Positions 61,774-64,000 of a stretch of DNA of 64,000 nt are shown here, in pieces (positions within the stretch are counted from its first letter, which is position 1; each line of letters begins with the position of its first letter). The position numbers and the translations under genes were made by a program. This DNA comes from Serratia symbiotica. Its GTDB lineage: Bacteria; Pseudomonadota; Gammaproteobacteria; Enterobacterales; Enterobacteriaceae. The notes below the pieces were generated by a model. The model saw only the letters and a list, made by a program, of their open reading frames with translations. It did not search any database and was not told the origin of the DNA. The stretch covers positions 124,001 to 188,000 of the forward strand of contig LN890288.1 in NCBI GenBank assembly GCA_900016775.1, written 5' to 3'.

Positions 61774-62736
61774 TTAAATTTTATTTTTTTTATTAGATTT
61801 TAATAAATTAATTAAATTTATCATATCATGTGGTTTTGGTATAGTCCATGTCATTTTAATATTATTAATTGGATGAATTAAAGTTAATTTAGTAGCATGT
61901 AGTGCTTGACGATTAAAATTATGTAAAGTTTTTATAAGTGTTTTTGATGTATTTTTTAATATATATTTTTGATTATTATATATCGGATCACCTACTAGTG
62001 GGTGTTTTATATATGACATATGTACACGTATTTGATGAGTACGTCCAGTATCTAATTGTATATATAAATGAGTGTGATTTGGAAAATTTTCTATAATATT
62101 ATAATGAGTAATAGCTAATTTTCCTTTTGGGTGTACCATCATAGATGTACGTTTTATTGGATGACGAGAAATAGGTTGATTTATAGTACCTTTAGAAGAT
62201 ATTTTTCCTATAACTATTGCTTCGTAATTTCGAATAATATTACGAGATTTCATTGCTGTTATTAATTTATTATATGTTAATACAGTTTTTGCGATTATCA
62301 TTAAGCCTGTAGTATTTTTATCTAAACGATGTATAATACCTGCTCTAGGAAGTTTACTATTTTTTGGATAATGATATAATAATGCATTTAATATTGTACC
62401 ATTTAAATTACCAGCACCAGGATGAACTACTTGATTACATGGTTTATTAATTACTATAATGTAATTGTCTTCATAAATAATATTTAAAAAAATATTTTGA
62501 GGTTCTAAAGGAGAAATTATTTCTATATTTTTTAAAATAGAAATAATTTCTCCTCCTGAAACTTTTTTTTTAGGTTCATTAATTATTTTTTCATTAATTT
62601 TTACGTTATTATCTAAAATCCATTGTTTAATTTTAGATCTAGAATATTGATTAAATAATATAGATATAATTTTATCTAATCTTTCTTTAATTTTTAATTT
62701 AGGTACAGTTGTTATAAATTTTATTTTTTTTATCAT
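61774..62736 (-). CDS. rluD: 23S rRNA pseudouridine synthase D (1911/1915/1917)
   Basis: Modifies helix 69 of 23S rRNA, important for ribosome assembly and termination. It has an N-terminal S4 domain (KERLDKIISILFNQYSRSKIKQW), catalytic aspartate D139 in HRLDKNTTGL, the ISRHPIKRTSM loop and RTHQIRVHM. The length of 320 is near E. coli (326). Identity as RluD rather than RluC or RluB rests on the S4 spacing and close match over the whole length. It is a single gene. Confidence 0.94.
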   Translation of the reverse strand: MIKKIKFITTVPKLKIKERLDKIISILFNQYSRSKIKQWILDNNVKINEKIINEPKKKVSGGEIISILKNIEIISPLEPQNIFLNIIYEDNYIIVINKPCNQVVHPGAGNLNGTILNALLYHYPKNSKLPRAGIIHRLDKNTTGLMIIAKTVLTYNKLITAMKSRNIIRNYEAIVIGKISSKGTINQPISRHPIKRTSMMVHPKGKLAITHYNIIENFPNHTHLYIQLDTGRTHQIRVHMSYIKHPLVGDPIYNNQKYILKNTSKTLIKTLHNFNRQALHATKLTLIHPINNIKMTWTIPKPHDMINLINLLKSNKKNKI

Positions 62737-62876
62737 ATTTTAAATTATTATTGAAATTATTTTAAAAAATAATATTTAATATATTATATTAAAAATATAT
62801 TTATATTAAAATATTTAATATTTATATTTTATTATAAATAATATTAAATTTTTAATTATTTTTAATAAAAAAATTA

Positions 62877-63224
62877 TTATTTAAGTCGTTCTTTTATACG
62901 AGCTGATTTACCAATACGTTTACGTAAATAGTAAAGTTTAGCTTTTCTAACAGCACCATAACGTTTAACAATAATATTATTGATTACTGTAGAATAAGTT
63001 TGAAACACACGTTCAACACCCTCTCCATTTGATATTTTACGAATAGTAAATGCAGAATTTAAGTTACGATTACGTATAGAAATAACTGTACCTTCGAATG
63101 ATTGAAGACGTTTTTTATTACTTTCAACAACCCATACTTTAACTTCAACAGTATCACCTGTATTAAATATAGGTATATTTTTTTTTATTTGTTCTTGCTC
63201 AAATTGTTTAATAATGTTATTCAT
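62877..63224 (-). CDS. rplS: 50S ribosomal protein L19
   Basis: L19 lies at the 30S-50S interface. Its 115 residues, the same length as E. coli, begin [18 protein letters not shown] and include [21 protein letters not shown] and the basic tail [18 protein letters not shown]. It lies 48 bp after trmD in the enteric rpsP-rimM-trmD-rplS operon. Confidence 0.97.
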   Translation of the reverse strand: MNNIIKQFEQEQIKKNIPIFNTGDTVEVKVWVVESNKKRLQSFEGTVISIRNRNLNSAFTIRKISNGEGVERVFQTYSTVINNIIVKRYGAVRKAKLYYLRKRIGKSARIKERLK

Positions 63225-63272
63225 AACATATCTCTTATTTTAAATTAAATAAATTTTATTTTATTTTATTTT

Positions 63273-64000
63273 TTATGTTTTATTTTTTATTTTATATTCT
63301 GTTTGAAATTCAGTTAATAAAAGTAATTGTTCATTTGTTAAAATTATTTTTTTAAAAAATTCAGGTTTTTTGATCCAAGTATTTCCTAATGATTGTTTTA
63401 AACGCCATTGACGTATTTTTTTATGATTCCCAGACATAAGAACTGAAGGAACTTTCATTCCATCTACTATTTTTGGACGTGTATAATGTGGATAATCTAA
63501 TAATCCATTACTAAAAGAATCTTCTTTTGAAGAATTTTTATTTTTTAATACACCTGGTATTAAACGAGCAATAGTATCAAGAAAAATCATAGCTGGAAGT
63601 TCACCACAACTAAGTATATAATTACCAATTGACCATTCTTCATTAATTTCACTTTGTATTACTCGTTCATCTATTCCTTCATATTGACCACATACTAAAA
63701 TCATTTTATTAATATTTATTAATTTATAAATATTATTTTGATTTAATATATTTCCTTGGGGGGATAAATAAATTACTTTTACATTTATACCTAATTTATT
63801 TTTAGCTGCATAAATAGCTTCTTTTAATGGTTTAGCCATTATTAACATCCCCGGACCACCTCCATAAGGACGATCATCTACAGTATGATGTTTATCGTAA
63901 GTAAAATCACGAGGATTCCAATATTGTATATGTAAAAGGGAATTTTTTATTGCACGACTAATTATTCCATATTTAGTAATAGTACGAAACATTTTAGGAA
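63273..64000 (-). CDS. trmD: tRNA (guanine-37-N1)-methyltransferase, 5' end outside the window
   Basis: Methylates G37 next to the anticodon, preventing +1 frameshifts. SPOUT-class trefoil-knot motifs are present: [40 protein letters not shown], and DFPHYTRP-like [10 protein letters not shown]. In the knot motif SGGELP, the first glycine is Cys, an unusual change in the SAM pocket. The ATG at 63992 corresponds to an internal Met of E. coli TrmD, and the bases beyond it read Pro-Lys in frame (E. coli FPEMF), so about 10 N-terminal residues lie outside the window. Confidence 0.96.
   Translation of the reverse strand, partial: PKMFRTITKYGIISRAIKNSLLHIQYWNPRDFTYDKHHTVDDRPYGGGPGMLIMAKPLKEAIYAAKNKLGINVKVIYLSPQGNILNQNNIYKLININKMILVCGQYEGIDERVIQSEINEEWSIGNYILSCGELPAMIFLDTIARLIPGVLKNKNSSKEDSFSNGLLDYPHYTRPKIVDGMKVPSVLMSGNHKKIRQWRLKQSLGNTWIKKPEFFKKIILTNEQLLLLTEFQTEYKIKNKT

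Overview
The window is a stretch of chromosome from a strongly genome-reduced, extremely A+T-rich gammaproteobacterium (Enterobacterales), almost certainly an obligate insect endosymbiont. Nearly every gene reads as a close homologue of an E. coli/Serratia/Proteus-type gene, often at unchanged length. Codons are pushed to A/T, spacers are almost pure A/T, operons are pared to fragments, and no phage, insertion sequence, CRISPR array or restriction system is visible. The gene order waaA-waaE-coaD is the Serratia/Klebsiella/Proteus-type arrangement rather than that of E. coli K-12. Retained biotin (bioA), thiamin/s4U (thiI), isoprenoid (dxs, ispA), LPS and lysine/DAP (dapE) genes suit a nutritional symbiont that still builds a Gram-negative envelope. 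I cannot fix the genus from this sequence alone; an Arsenophonus-like or similar lineage is only a guess.

Layout. 1-2.3 kb: alaS (5' end outside the window), csrA, tRNA-Ser(GCU), tRNA-Arg(ACG). 2.6-8.8 kb: gshA, gloB, the divergent pair rnhA/dnaQ, rplY, ssb, kdsB. 9.3-13.1 kb: mdfA, a 1.37-kb gene desert, hns, rpmB-rpmG. 13.1-19.3 kb (minus strand): coaD-waaE-waaA, bioA, typA. 19.9-23.7 kb: tRNA-Arg(UCU), ansP, a 1.24-kb desert, adk. 23.9-26.6 kb (minus): hslVU and a miniature ftsN. 27.2-30.2 kb: ispA, macB. 30.4-33.2 kb (minus): prfB, lysS. 33.9-38.5 kb: dapE, valS. 38.5-43.5 kb (minus): LPS-core operon hldD-waaF-waaC-GT2-GT8. 44.0-48.4 kb: pgl, then lnt, corC, a frameshifted ybeY and the tRNA Met-Leu-Gln operon. 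48.9-56.9 kb: fldA, thiI, dxs, deoD, the Lon-like protease gene lonH, fabA. 57.2-64 kb: leuS-lptE-holA, rluD, and the rplS/trmD pair (trmD 5' end outside the window).

Functional picture: translation (four aminoacyl-tRNA synthetases, RF2, ribosomal proteins, BipA, RluD, TrmD, YbeY, six tRNAs), replication and repair (DnaQ, HolA, SSB, RNase HI), envelope building (KDO transfer, heptose synthesis and transfer, LptE, Lnt, FtsN), redox (glutathione, flavodoxin, glyoxalase II, 6-phosphogluconolactonase), proteolysis (HslUV, LonH) and a few transporters (MdfA, MacB, AnsP).

I found no clearly new multi-gene system. The most rewarding observations are instances of genome reduction acting on known genes: ybeY broken by a run of 11 A that transcriptional slippage could repair; an FtsN reduced to its membrane anchor plus the essential division helix; a sigma-32 promoter and leader hairpin for hslVU preserved in an A+T sea; a LeuRS whose proofreading pocket is decayed while ValRS and AlaRS keep theirs; a waaE gene with no ordinary start codon that is in frame with the waaA stop; an RF2 gene that lost its autoregulatory frameshift; and tRNA genes without encoded CCA, two with U at the discriminator position.
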